A stretch of DNA of 64,000 nt, taken from Massospora cicadina. Taxonomy: Eukaryota; Entomophthoromycota; Entomophthoromycetes; Entomophthorales; Entomophthoraceae. The translations under genes were made by a program, and so were the position numbers. The stretch is taken from assembly GCA_022478985.1 (NCBI GenBank), contig JAKSZP010010608.1:124001-188000 (forward strand), written 5' to 3'. The notes below the pieces were generated by a model. That model was not told where the DNA came from and made no database searches. It saw only the letters and a list, made by a program, of their open reading frames with translations. Shown in pieces: positions 46,886 through 56,204 of this stretch; position 1 is the first letter of the stretch; the number at the start of each line of letters is the position of its first letter.

Positions 46886-47099
46886 TGGCAATTGCATCTA
46901 TAGGATTTTAATAACAACTTAAACTAACTGGCAACTAATACTAATGATTCCAGAAATTCTATTAATTGAATTAATCATAATTAATAAATAAACATTAAGG
47001 CTATTTTAGAGCTTCTTATATGGAAGTCTAAATTCATCAAAACTAGGTAAAAAAATTGGTGATCACGCCCAAAATAAATAGAACATCAGTTTTGAAACA

Positions 47100-48282
47100 A
47101 ATTGTAAAAAGCATTCTCTTTTTAAAAACCAAAATTGCATCATAAATAATAAAGGTTTTAAAAAGTGTGTTGATTCTGTTTTTGTGTATATAATAAGAAT
47201 TGGCATAGCATTAAATAAAAGATTATATTTTTTTAAATACAACTATTAAGGCCCATGGCTTATGCAATTAAATTTATTATAATATAATATCAACTTAATT
47301 CTGTTTTAATTCAGTCAACTAGTTCATTAACAACTCCTTCCTTATAATTTACATATGTGACTGCACAGAGCCAGCTTATTAGGATCCTCCTTAGTGATTA
47401 TATTTACCCAATTTATCTCACCCCATCAGCAATTCCCACCCATCCAATCAGGATGGCACTTGGACCACCGTTCAAAATAACAATACTTAATACCAATTGC
47501 CCACCCAATCCAGCCCATAATCATATGGCCAATTGATGTTTATTGAAACCATTGGCATATCTGGATGAGATAAAAATTAGGTGAACTTGTTCCAGATTTA
47601 TCCAAACTAATTGATCTTGGCCAGTTTAGAATGTAAATATGACACGTATTGCCTTCTTTCCATTACCTTACAAACCTGTACACTGCTCCCTACTTAGTTA
47701 ACATAAGCTCAATTTAACTTTCAGGCCACCAGGGTGGAATCAATAGAGGAGCAAATCTTAAGGCAGGGATTCGAAGTACAAAGAGTTAGATGAGACTTTA
47801 GACATTTAGAATAAAGCAGAACTAATTACTAAATATAAGTATATAGTATGCTCCTATGTAAAAGTACTTTATTTAAGAAACAGTACCACTTCTTATAGTG
47901 CTCGGATAAAAACAAAGATCATCATAAATATAAAGAGAATTGAGAAGATAATAGGATTAATAGGCATAATATGAATATAACTTAGATCTATAAGGATACA
48001 ACAGAAAGGATTGCTATTAACATAACTAGCCTTGCCTTAGCTATATGATAATTAGGGGGAGTTTTATCAGAAAGTTTTCATTAAACTTCATGGGAACAGT
48101 AGAACATTGCCCAAGTATAATAATATTTATACAATATTGGGAAGCTGATTTAATTGTGTATTGAAAATAGCAATGCATCGGCAATTCTGAGAGGTATACC
48201 TTGATTAAGACATCGCCATTCTATATTAATTAATTTTCAAGTTATGAGTGTAGGTCATTTAGATGCACCACTAGGTGTTAAG
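47100..48282. other. AT-rich spacer without recognisable genes
   Basis: No frame longer than about 50 codons and no retroelement motif I can name. If element I was split by G, its remainder should start here, but I cannot see RT sequence, so it was probably deleted. Confidence 0.5.
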
Positions 48283-48299
48283 CTAAGTTTAAGTCTGGG

Positions 48300-48788
48300 G
48301 GAACGTCCCTTGTGTGTTGATCGAGTCATCTTCCCATTTCCAAACAAAAAGGCTCTGAAGAGGGTGGCTGTACCCTCGTCACCCAGGGTGATCTCGCCCA
48401 TGTGGTAGATGAGTGCTTGGTAACAGCTCTCCCTCTTTAGATCCCTCCCCCAGTGCCCACACTCACCTCTCCCAAAATTGTACACCTGATCAGGGAAATT
48501 TGTGCCAAAATTTCCAAAATGAAGTTGATCAGTCCAAAAACAATTGGAAACGAGCCTGATGATTGGGATCCACATAGTCAAAAAGGATTAAATATTGACT
48601 CATCAGCAGGAATCACTGACAGTTTTGATTCAGTCAACACCTTGATCATCAAAATTAATTCCCTCATAAAATTGTTGGGAATAATCCCCAATGCGCAGGT
48701 AGCAGCATCAAACACCATTGGCGATAGTTCAAAGCTCCCTTTCAGCCAACTGGGCATTACAGCCAATGCAACACTTTTAACTGAATGA
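48300..48788 (+). pseudogene. U3-embedded reading frame, 5' LTR copy
   Basis: Same frame as 55060-55545. Readable from HLPISKQKGSEEGGCTLVTQ to the stop at 48786-48788, including IGNEPDDWDP, SAGITDSFDSVNTLIIKIN and NTIGDSSKLPFSQLG. It has a stop TGA near its start (shared) and one TAG where the other copy has TGG. The last 111 codons (48453-48785) are fully open. Element T separates it from the continuation GWPWGIPFAHWARRH...CQKC...STKFFDISSQ (50613-50867). Confidence 0.5.
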
Positions 48789-48799
48789 ACAGCCCAGCA

Positions 48800-50649
48800 T
48801 AAAATGGTTGGACATGTCCCAGTTTCCTATTGCCATCTTACTTTAGGTTTGACAAAATTCACGCCAAACGTCCAGCGTGAGCTGGACTCTTGAGGTAGTA
48901 AACCTCAGAATTAGGGAAATTCGAATTGAGAAAAATATGAAATAGGTAAGCGAGGTTGCAAACCCTGGTATTAACCTTATTTTATTTATTTATTGGATAA
49001 AAAGTTGCTGACAAACAGGATCCTGATAATTTGATGCTGTGAACACACCAAGGAAAAGACAGGATATTTGAGGGAGAACAAACCCCAAAAACCCAAGTTT
49101 TTGTTAATGCAACAAAAACTTGTTGTGCACGGATCATCAGGTAAGATAAGGTAAGGGTGGCCCCGAGGCCACCAGAGAGAAAGAGAGAGAAATAGAATTC
49201 TGAATGAAGTTCAGAAGTGTGCGGGCTCAACCTTAAAGGTCACCCTTCTTGGGCCTCACCTAAACCATTGATTTGGCTTGCAAGAGCCTAATCAATAATT
49301 CAGGCGAGGCACAACCCAGCGCCTGAACCTGACAAACACCAAAAATCTTTATAAACGGATCAATTCAGATTCAGAAAATCTGAGCCCAAATTGAAATGCA
49401 ACGAATGGATCAATACCATCCATTACATCACCCCCCACTAAAGAAGGGCCCCTCCCCAAAGAGGGGCCCCACAATGGGAGGCCGCCACCATGAGGGCTTC
49501 CTGGGGCGAGTTATCTCGAGCCCTGGGAAAATTAGCCTGGAGAAATTCTGAGCCCCTTGTGGGGAAAAAGATAAATGTTGAGAGTGAATCAGGACTGGGC
49601 TGCTGGAATCAGCCCGCCTGGCACGAGGAAGCACGCCCAGCGCTTGGCTGTGGTGCGCCTCCCCTCCCATGCCCCAGTTGGTGACAGTCTTCCTATCCTG
49701 ACCAGGAAGGCGCTCTCTCCAACTGAAGTGTGAAAGAGGCGCGTGGTCCAGCGCGGCTAGATGGCTGCCCCCCATACCAAATGGACTGTCCGTAGGTGAG
49801 GGAGCCCTGCTGGGCCAGGTCCCCTCAGTGCCAACTAAATCCCTGGTGGGGGAAAAGGCCCCACCAGAATTTTGCGCTGATAATCACTTCAGGTCCAGGG
49901 TTGGCCATCAGTCACTGGCTCCCTCCGGTGCTGGTTACTTGACAACTTGGACCTGATGCAACCACTGAGGTCAGCTGAACTGGGGATCTGGTGGCATGCT
50001 GGCAGCAAATGCGGTTTGGAATAATGTGACAGTTGGACATGTCTTAGTTTCCAATCGCCATCTTACCTTAGGTTTAATGCAATCTGCCAAACATCCAGTG
50101 TGAGCTGGACTCTCGAGGTAGTAAACCTCAGAATTAGGGAAATTCAAAGTGGAAAAAAATGAAATAGGTAAGCGAGGTTGCAAACCCTGGAGTTAACCTT
50201 ATTTTATTTATTATCAAATAAAAAAGTCGCAAAATGAACAAGATCCTGATAATCTGATGCCGCGAACACATCAAGGAAAAGACAGTATATTTGAGGGAGA
50301 TCAAACCCCAAAACCCAAGTTTTTGTTGATGCAACAAAAACTTGTTGTGCGCGGATCATCAGGTTATATAAGGTAAGGGCGGCTCTGAGGCTACCAGAGA
50401 GAAAGAGAGAGAAAGAGAATTCTGAATAAAGTTTGGAATTGTGTGGGCTCAACCTTAAAGGTCGCCCTTCTGGGGCCTCACCTAAACCATTGATTTGGCT
50501 TGCAAGAGCCTAATCAATAATTCAGGCGAGGCACAACCCAGCGCCTGAACCTGAAAAACACCAAAAATCATTTTAAATGGATTAATTCAGATTTGGAAAA
50601 TCTGAACCTGAATTGAAATGCAACAAATGGATTAATACCGTCCATTACA
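48800..50649 (-). mobile_element. Non-autonomous LTR element T (1.85 kb, LARD/TRIM-like)
   Basis: Duplications CAGCA at 48795-48799 and 50650-50654. Direct terminal repeats of 628 bp (48800-49427) and 625 bp (50025-50649), both ending CCATTACA on the plus strand, surround a 597-bp interior without pol motifs. Minus orientation is preferred because AGTGGGGGGTGA next to one LTR (complement of 49428-49439) looks like a polypurine tract. No known primer-binding site. It would need proteins of another element to move. Confidence 0.8.
49428..50024. other. GC-rich interior of element T
   Basis: Strikingly richer in G+C than anything else in the window. It contains the inverted repeat GGGCCCCT/AGGGGCCC (49446-49453 and 49462-49469) with an 8-nt loop. 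The longest frame is 115 codons on the minus strand (49775-49428), rich in Gly/Pro/Ser/Arg, with no domain I recognise, and probably a by-product of composition. Confidence 0.55.
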
Positions 50650-51294
50650 CAGCAACCAGGCATGGGTGGGTTGGGCATCCTGAACCTGTTCCAAAACAAT
50701 TGGGACTGCCCTACGTGGGGTGGCCTTGGGGGATTCCCTTTGCTCATTGGGCTAGACGCCATCACACCAACTGCCAGAAATGCAGTCAAGTCTCAGTTCA
50801 TGCATTTGAGGTTGAACTGACAGCAACTTGGCCTTCCACCAAATTCTTTGATATCAGTTCCCAGTGAACTTATCTGCCCCCATTCCTGAATAATTCGCCA
50901 GTTAGGTTAAACTTGATGGACCCAAGCCTGGCTTGTTTCCTCTCTAATCGACTACTATTTAATCAGTCACATTGCACTGAAAATTTTTTTCAATTTTTCT
51001 TTCTTAAATTTTCTATTAAAAACCTTTCTTAAAAATTAGTTTTTAATGTTGAGAAAAAAACCGCCTTTTCCGCCAACTCTCACACTCCCTTTGAGGTTAA
51101 CAGCTGTATTCAACTGGTATTTTATTATGTGCATGTATGAGATTCTGGCTCACCGGCAGATTTGGTGAAATTCCTTTCCAGTTCCATATCCGTCATACAA
51201 GAAGCTGTGCCTTTGGCATTCTGGTTTGCTGTTCAGGTGCTCTGGCACTTAGGCTGGCAGGCCAGTCTAATTCTTACATGCTGTTTGCCTGACA

Positions 51295-51660
51295 TAATTG
51301 ACCAATCATTATTTTAACCATTTCCGCCTTTCTTGTAGATATTAGCGCAGCAATGGCCCCTCCTTTTCAACTGAATCAGGTTATGAAGAAGATAAGCCCT
51401 GTCCACAATAGTCCAGTTCGCTCAAAACTTCAAATCCACACCCCATTTTTGCCGTGGCTATCTTGCCCATGTCAGTAGGATCTGATATCCTGACTTACAA
51501 CGAGTTTTCCCCATAAGAGCCTAGTGGTTTCCCCTGACCCCACTACCATCTCTTTGGTATCACTGGATTCATCCACAACTACCAATAAAGAGAACTTTGC
51601 TTACTTCTTATTACCCATGAAGATTAGTATTGGGTCCCATCACGTCTCCTTTGAGGCCCT
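51295..51660 (+). other. C leader with truncated gag start
   Basis: An ATG at 51353 begins MAPPFQLNQVMKKISPVHNS and stops after about 40 codons. No capsid or zinc knuckle fits between here and the protease, so gag is deleted, very short, or encoded elsewhere. Confidence 0.45.
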
Positions 51661-51960
51661 GGTGGACACTGGAGCTGCGGGTAATTTTATGAGTGTAGAA
51701 CTGGTCCAACGATCGGAACTTGACCTGTATGCAGGTCTTTGGTGATGGTTGCATCATCAGCCTCCCTAAGCCCATACCTGGTTCACTGACCAGTCACATA
51801 TTAAATACACCAGTTCAGCTTCTGCAATCGCTTTTCTGTTATGCTGAACCTGGTGTTCCCAGTTATCTTAGGAGTGGGATGGTGGTGCCGGCAACATGTC
51901 AAGATCCACCTAGAGTCTAACATGCTGTCGTTCATTAATGTTCAACTGGAGGGTGATCTC
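51524..51960 (+). pseudogene. C protease
   Basis: ALVDTGAAGNFMS, DTG codons at 51665-51673, followed by a frameshift near 51745. The 73-codon frame before it (VSPDPTTISLVSLDSSTTTN) is a Ser/Thr-rich linker. The active-site triad is intact; the C-terminal half is split into short frames. Confidence 0.7.
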
Positions 51961-52019
51961 CCATAATTGACACTCTAAAGAAAGCTCAGAGCAGTTCTAT
52001 CAAAACCCTTGTCTCTCCT

Positions 52020-54953
52020 GTGGGCATACCGTCTGGTTTTCCAGAAACTTTAATGCACTGTCAAAGCATTTTTGATTCTGAAAAGGTGGATCGTCTACCT
52101 CCTCATACTAGATTTGACTGTGGATTTCGTGCGGCAGTGAAGTTGGTGAATATCAACTGCCTGTTGTATCCCCACACAGCAGAGGAGGAGGCTGCGCTCA
52201 ACACTTGGTTGGATGATATGTTGAAAAAAGGGTGGTTGTTTAAGGAGACACTGTCAGTTGCATCTCCCATCATCTTTGCTAAAAAAGCTGATTGTTTCCT
52301 CTACCCTTGCATGGACTATGGACACTTAAATAAAGTCACGGTTTCCAATCCCTACTCTTTCCTTTAGAGTAGACAATAAGCCAAGCAATTGTCAAATCTC
52401 GGATTTTTTTCAAGCTGGATCTCATTAACGCTTTTACCAGATTTGGGTAATGAAAGGGCAAGAATGGTTAACAGTAACTTGGACTAAGTGAGGCATTTCC
52501 CAATTCCGCGTAATGCCCTTTGGGATGAAGAATGCTCCTGCTACAATTCAACGTATGATTGACAATGTACTGGTTGACCTTTGGTTTACAAGCATGGTCA
52601 AATATATTGATGACATTATGGTTCACTCCCTGACTCCCAAACAACATGCTACTCCTTGGAAGCAGTTGTGGCCGCCTTTCATAAGGCAGGCTAGTTCATT
52701 AAGCCTTCCAAATGTGAGTTCTATAAGGAGAAAGTTACCTTTCTTTGGAACCTCATCCTTAAAGATGGCTACGCAATTCCTCCAGATGATTTGGATGCTA
52801 TCTGAGAATGGCCAACTCTAACAACATAGAAACAATTACAGAGCTTCTTGGGAACCATCATTTTTTAAAGAATTTTTACCAGGCACTTTACAAGCTTGCT
52901 GCCCCACTCCACCCCCTTACAGGGAAGAATATACCATTCCGCTGGACGAAAAAATGCCAACAGGCGTTTGAATCGATCAAAGAGGTGTTTTTATCCCCTC
53001 CTATTTTAAAACATGTGGATACCGCTAAGCCTTATATTATTGCATGTGAGCTTTCTCAGTAGCAGTGAGAGCGGTGTTACTCCAAGAGCACGATGGCTTG
53101 GAACATCCAGTCGCCTATTTTTCCTGAAAGTTTACCTCTATGGAGCAGCCTTGGGCCATCTACAATAAGGAGTTGGCAGCACTTAGCATGGGCATTAACT
53201 CATTGGAGGTACCTATTACAGGGTACTCAACATGAGTTAATGGTCTGCACGGATCACCAGGCTCTCTTGTATTTTTGAAAACCCCAGAAATTGGCACACT
53301 GGCAAGCACAAACATACCGAGACTTGCACATTTTTAATTTCAAATATGAATTCATAAAAGATGCGCTCAACAGACTTCCCAATTTCCTCAGCTGAAACCC
53401 CACTACACTCTCACAGATTTGGATGAAGTGGATCTCATTACCATTATTTCCGCTGCCCAGTTTTTGTCAATTGTTCTCCTGTTGTCTCTTCTGCCGCCCT
53501 TGCCCCTGACACCCCACTCGTTGCTCAGGTCTTAGCCAGTCAAATAACTTGCCCTGAAGGGGTGGACTCATTCAAGCAATTGACCCTTCAAAATCATAAA
53601 CACTCTCTGTACTCCTTGGTGGAGGGACTCATCTACTTTATGTCATGAATTTGGATTCCCCCTCTTTTATGAGCTGAGGTATTTTGTGCACATCATGACC
53701 CTCCCATGATTGGCCATCCGGGCAACAAAAAATGCACCAAACTGATTAAGTGAACCTATAACTGGGCGGGCTTGATCAAGGAAGTTCTGATCTGGATTGC
53801 CGATTGCTTTACCTGTGCCTGAGCAAAGTAAGACCACTCAGGAAGGAATAATCTCCTACACCCATTACAATAGGCGGAGGGTCAATGGACGTCAGTATCT
53901 GTGGACTTTATTGTCAAACTACCCTGTTCTAATGGATTCACGGCAGTGAAGGTGGTGGTTGATCACTTCACAAAGTTTTCCCTTTTTATTCCCTATACTT
54001 CTGCAATCACATCTGAAGAGACTGCTCAGCTCTTTGGTACGCATGTGTTCTCAATGTTTGGTCTCCCACAGGAGATCATCAGTGACTTTGGACCCCAGTT
54101 TACAGTGCAATTTTTGAATGAGCTAGTATCCATCCTAAAAATCACCCCCCTGTTGCTCCACTGCTTACCACCCACAGTCCAATGGGCAAACCGAGTGGGT
54201 TAACCAATTTTTGGAACAGTATTTGTGCTGTTACGCTTTGTCCGCCCAGGATACTTGGGCAGATGACCTCCCTCTCGCCCAATTCGCTTAAAACAATGGT
54301 ACTCATGCCTCTACGGGGGTTTCTCCCTATAAGGCAACGTTAGGCTTTAACCCCTTTTTTTATATGGTTCATGTATACGCCCAGAGGTTCCTGCTGCTGC
54401 AGACCATGTTAAGCATATCCGGTCAACCCAGTCCTTGATATGGGAGCACCTCTCAAAGGCTATCAATGATTATAAATGGTTTGCAGATTGCAAACGGCTT
54501 CTGGGTCACAATATTGTGGTGGGCTCTCACGTCATGTTAGACACCCACCATCTGCGGGTGCTGATACCATCCTAAAAGTTTGCAAGCAAACGTTTGGTTC
54601 CCCACCTGGCGGAGGAAGACTTGAGCAATGGTTCTTTCCGGTTGAAACTGCTGGCTCATTGGAAACAGCATCCCATCTTCCATGTGTCTCTGTTGTCCCC
54701 CTTCAAGGGGATCATCCCTGCAAAACCTGAACCTATTGTGATAGAGGATGCTGTGGAAGCTAAGGTGGAGGACATCTTGGCATCCTGCAAATCCCGGTGG
54801 TCAGTCCAGTATCTCATGGCTTGGAAAGGGTATCCAGCCTATAAGAACAGCTGGGTTAAGGCTTGTGATTGCGTTAACTGCATGGAGCTAGTTGATGCAT
54901 TTCATGAATCTCACCCCAATGCCCCCATCCCCCCCAAAAGGTCACAACGGTAA
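52020..54953 (+). pseudogene. C pol: RT, RNase H, integrase, chromodomain
   Basis: RT: AEEEAALNTWLDDMLKKGW, MDYGHLNKVTVSNPY, MPFGMKNAPATIQRMID (52513-52563) and intact YIDD (52603-52614). RNase H: FRWTKKCQQAFESIKEVF, then WALTHWRYLLQGTQHEL and TDHQALLYF (53250-53275). Integrase: AHHDPPMIGHPGNKKC, CFTCA, SVDFIVKLP (first Asp), IISDFGPQFT (54080; second Asp) and GQTEWVN in a shifted frame (54185; Glu). HWKQHPIFHVSLLSPFKG links to the chromodomain 54740-54910: VEDILASCKSRWSVQYLMAW, KGYPAYKNSWVKA, LVDAFHESHP. Stop at 54951-54953. Confidence 0.85.
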
Positions 54954-55044
54954 TGGCAATCAAATTACCTAAGGCATGCAAAAATGTGGCCCTGATACAG
55001 ATTCCCGGCGGTGGCAGCCTTCCTTTAGAAAAATTAAAGGGTAT

Positions 55045-56199
55045 TGTAAGTCCAGGGGAATGTTCCTTGTGTGTTGATCAGGTCATCTTCCCATTTCCAA
55101 ACAAAAAGGCTCTGAAGAGGGTGGCTGTACCCTCGTCACCCAAGTTAATCTCACCCACATGGTAGATGAGTGCTGGGTAACAGCTCTCCCTCTTTGGATC
55201 CCTCCCCTGGTGCCCACACTCACCTCTCCTGAACTTGTACTCCTGATCAGGGAAATTTGCAACAAAATTGCCAAAATGAAGTCAATCATTCCAAAAACAA
55301 TTGGAAACGAGCCTGATGATTGGGATCCACATACTTAAAAAGGAATGAAGATTGACTCATCAGCTGGAATTTCTGACAGTTTTGATTTAGTCAACACCTT
55401 GATTATCAAAATTAACACTCTCCCAAAATTGTCAGGGATCATCCCCAATGTGCAGGTAGCAGCATTGAACACCATTGGCGATAGTTCAAAGCTCCCTCTC
55501 AGTCATTCAAGCATTTTGGCCAACGAAACGCTTTTAACTGAATAAATGGCCCAGCGACTGGGCACGGGTGGGTTATGCATCCCAAACCTGTTCCCAACCA
55601 ATTGGGACTTCCCCTACATGGGGTGGCCTTGGGGGATTCCCGTTGCTCATCAGGCTAGATGCTGTTGCAAAAACTGCCAGAAATCCAATCTTGTCTTGGT
55701 TTGGGCATTTGAGGTTGAACTGACAGCGACTTGGTTTTCCACCAAATTCTTTAATGTTGGTTCCCAGTGAACTTATCTGCCCCCATTCCTGAATAATTCG
55801 CCAGTTATGTTAAACTTGAGGGACCTGATCCTGGGTTGTTTCCTCTCCAATCAACCACTATTTAATCAGTCACATTGCACTGAGAAAATTGTTGGTCAAT
55901 TTTTCTTTCTTAAATTTTCTTTTAAAAACCTTTACTAAAAATTAGTTTTTTATGTTGAAAAATAAACCGTCTTTTTTGCTGACTCTCACACTCCCTTCAG
56001 GGTTAACAGCTGTATTCATCTGGTATTTTATTATGTGCTGTATGAGATTCTGGCTCACCGGCAGTTTTTGGTTAAACTCCTTTCCAGTTCCATATCCGTC
56101 ATACCAGCAGCAGTGCCTTTGGCATTCTATTTGCCATTTGGTTGCTCTGGAATCTAGGCTGGCAGGCTGATCTAATTCTTACATGCTGTTTGCCTGACA
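55045..56199 (+). repeat. C 3' LTR
   Basis: 1155 bp, TGTAAGTCCAGGGG...GCCTGACA, followed by the duplication CTAAG. A TATTTAA box near 55858 lies after the embedded reading frame, which places that frame in U3. Confidence 0.9.
55060..55770 (+). pseudogene. U3-embedded reading frame, 3' LTR copy (possible accessory or displaced gag protein)
   Basis: From ATG at 55060 it is open except for TGA at codon 6, a TAA at 55336 (CAA in the other LTR) and a stop at 55543-55545 that is TAA here and TGA in the other LTR. The same frame then continues 74 codons from ATG 55546 (GWPWGIPVAHQARCCCKNCQ, ending FFNVGSQ) to 55770. The second part has paired cysteines (CKNC here, CQKC in the 5' copy) but no complete CCHC. 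It may be one protein of about 235 residues or two adjacent ones. No family is recognised. Confidence 0.5.
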
Positions 56200-56204
56200 C
56201 TAAG

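Larger units (their letters stand above)
11830..47099 (-). mobile_element. Ty3-type LTR retrotransposon G, split by E1 and A
   Basis: Reading the minus strand: 5' LTR (47099 to about 40585, interrupted by A), primer-binding site, gag with zinc knuckle, protease, RT, RNase H and integrase to 35812. After the 22.9-kb insertion E1, the integrase C-terminus (about 12830-12710), polypurine tract and 3' LTR (12411-11830) follow. The protein resumes across the gap: integrase PFELFYGN at 36000 precedes LWVGPFKVI at 12820, in the order seen in family E. Outer edges are approximate. All catalytic domains are damaged. Confidence 0.7.
40585..47099 (-). repeat. G 5' LTR, apparently split by element A
   Basis: The pieces are 40585-40950 and 46886-47099, about 580 bp together. 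The outer piece aligns with 12175-12411 of the 3' LTR (TATGGAAGTCTAA landmark). The inner piece is defined by the adjoining primer-binding site. I found no clear 5-bp duplication around element A, so the junctions are less certain than for B, C, E2 and T. Confidence 0.5.
48288..51294 (+). repeat. C 5' LTR, split by element T
   Basis: The pieces are 48288-48799 and 50655-51294. The start TTTAAGTC corresponds to TGTAAGTC in the 3' LTR and the end is CCTGACA. The joined sequence aligns with 55045-56199. Confidence 0.88.
48288..56199 (+). mobile_element. Ty3 chromovirus C, with element T in its 5' LTR
   Basis: Exact duplications CTAAG at 48283-48287 and 56200-56204. 1155-bp LTRs (net), protease, RT, RNase H, integrase and chromodomain. 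Net length without T is about 6.06 kb. There is almost no room for gag: the protease DTG lies only 370 bp after the 5' LTR. A long reading frame lies within the LTR. Confidence 0.9.

Noticed and set aside
49428..49775. 115-codon minus-strand frame in element T
   Set aside because: GC-rich DNA has few stops; no domain, and the frame simply follows the composition of the T interior.
49440..50020. CpG-island-like host promoter
   Set aside because: The GC-rich block is exactly the interior of an LTR-flanked element with CAGCA duplications, so it is part of the mobile element.
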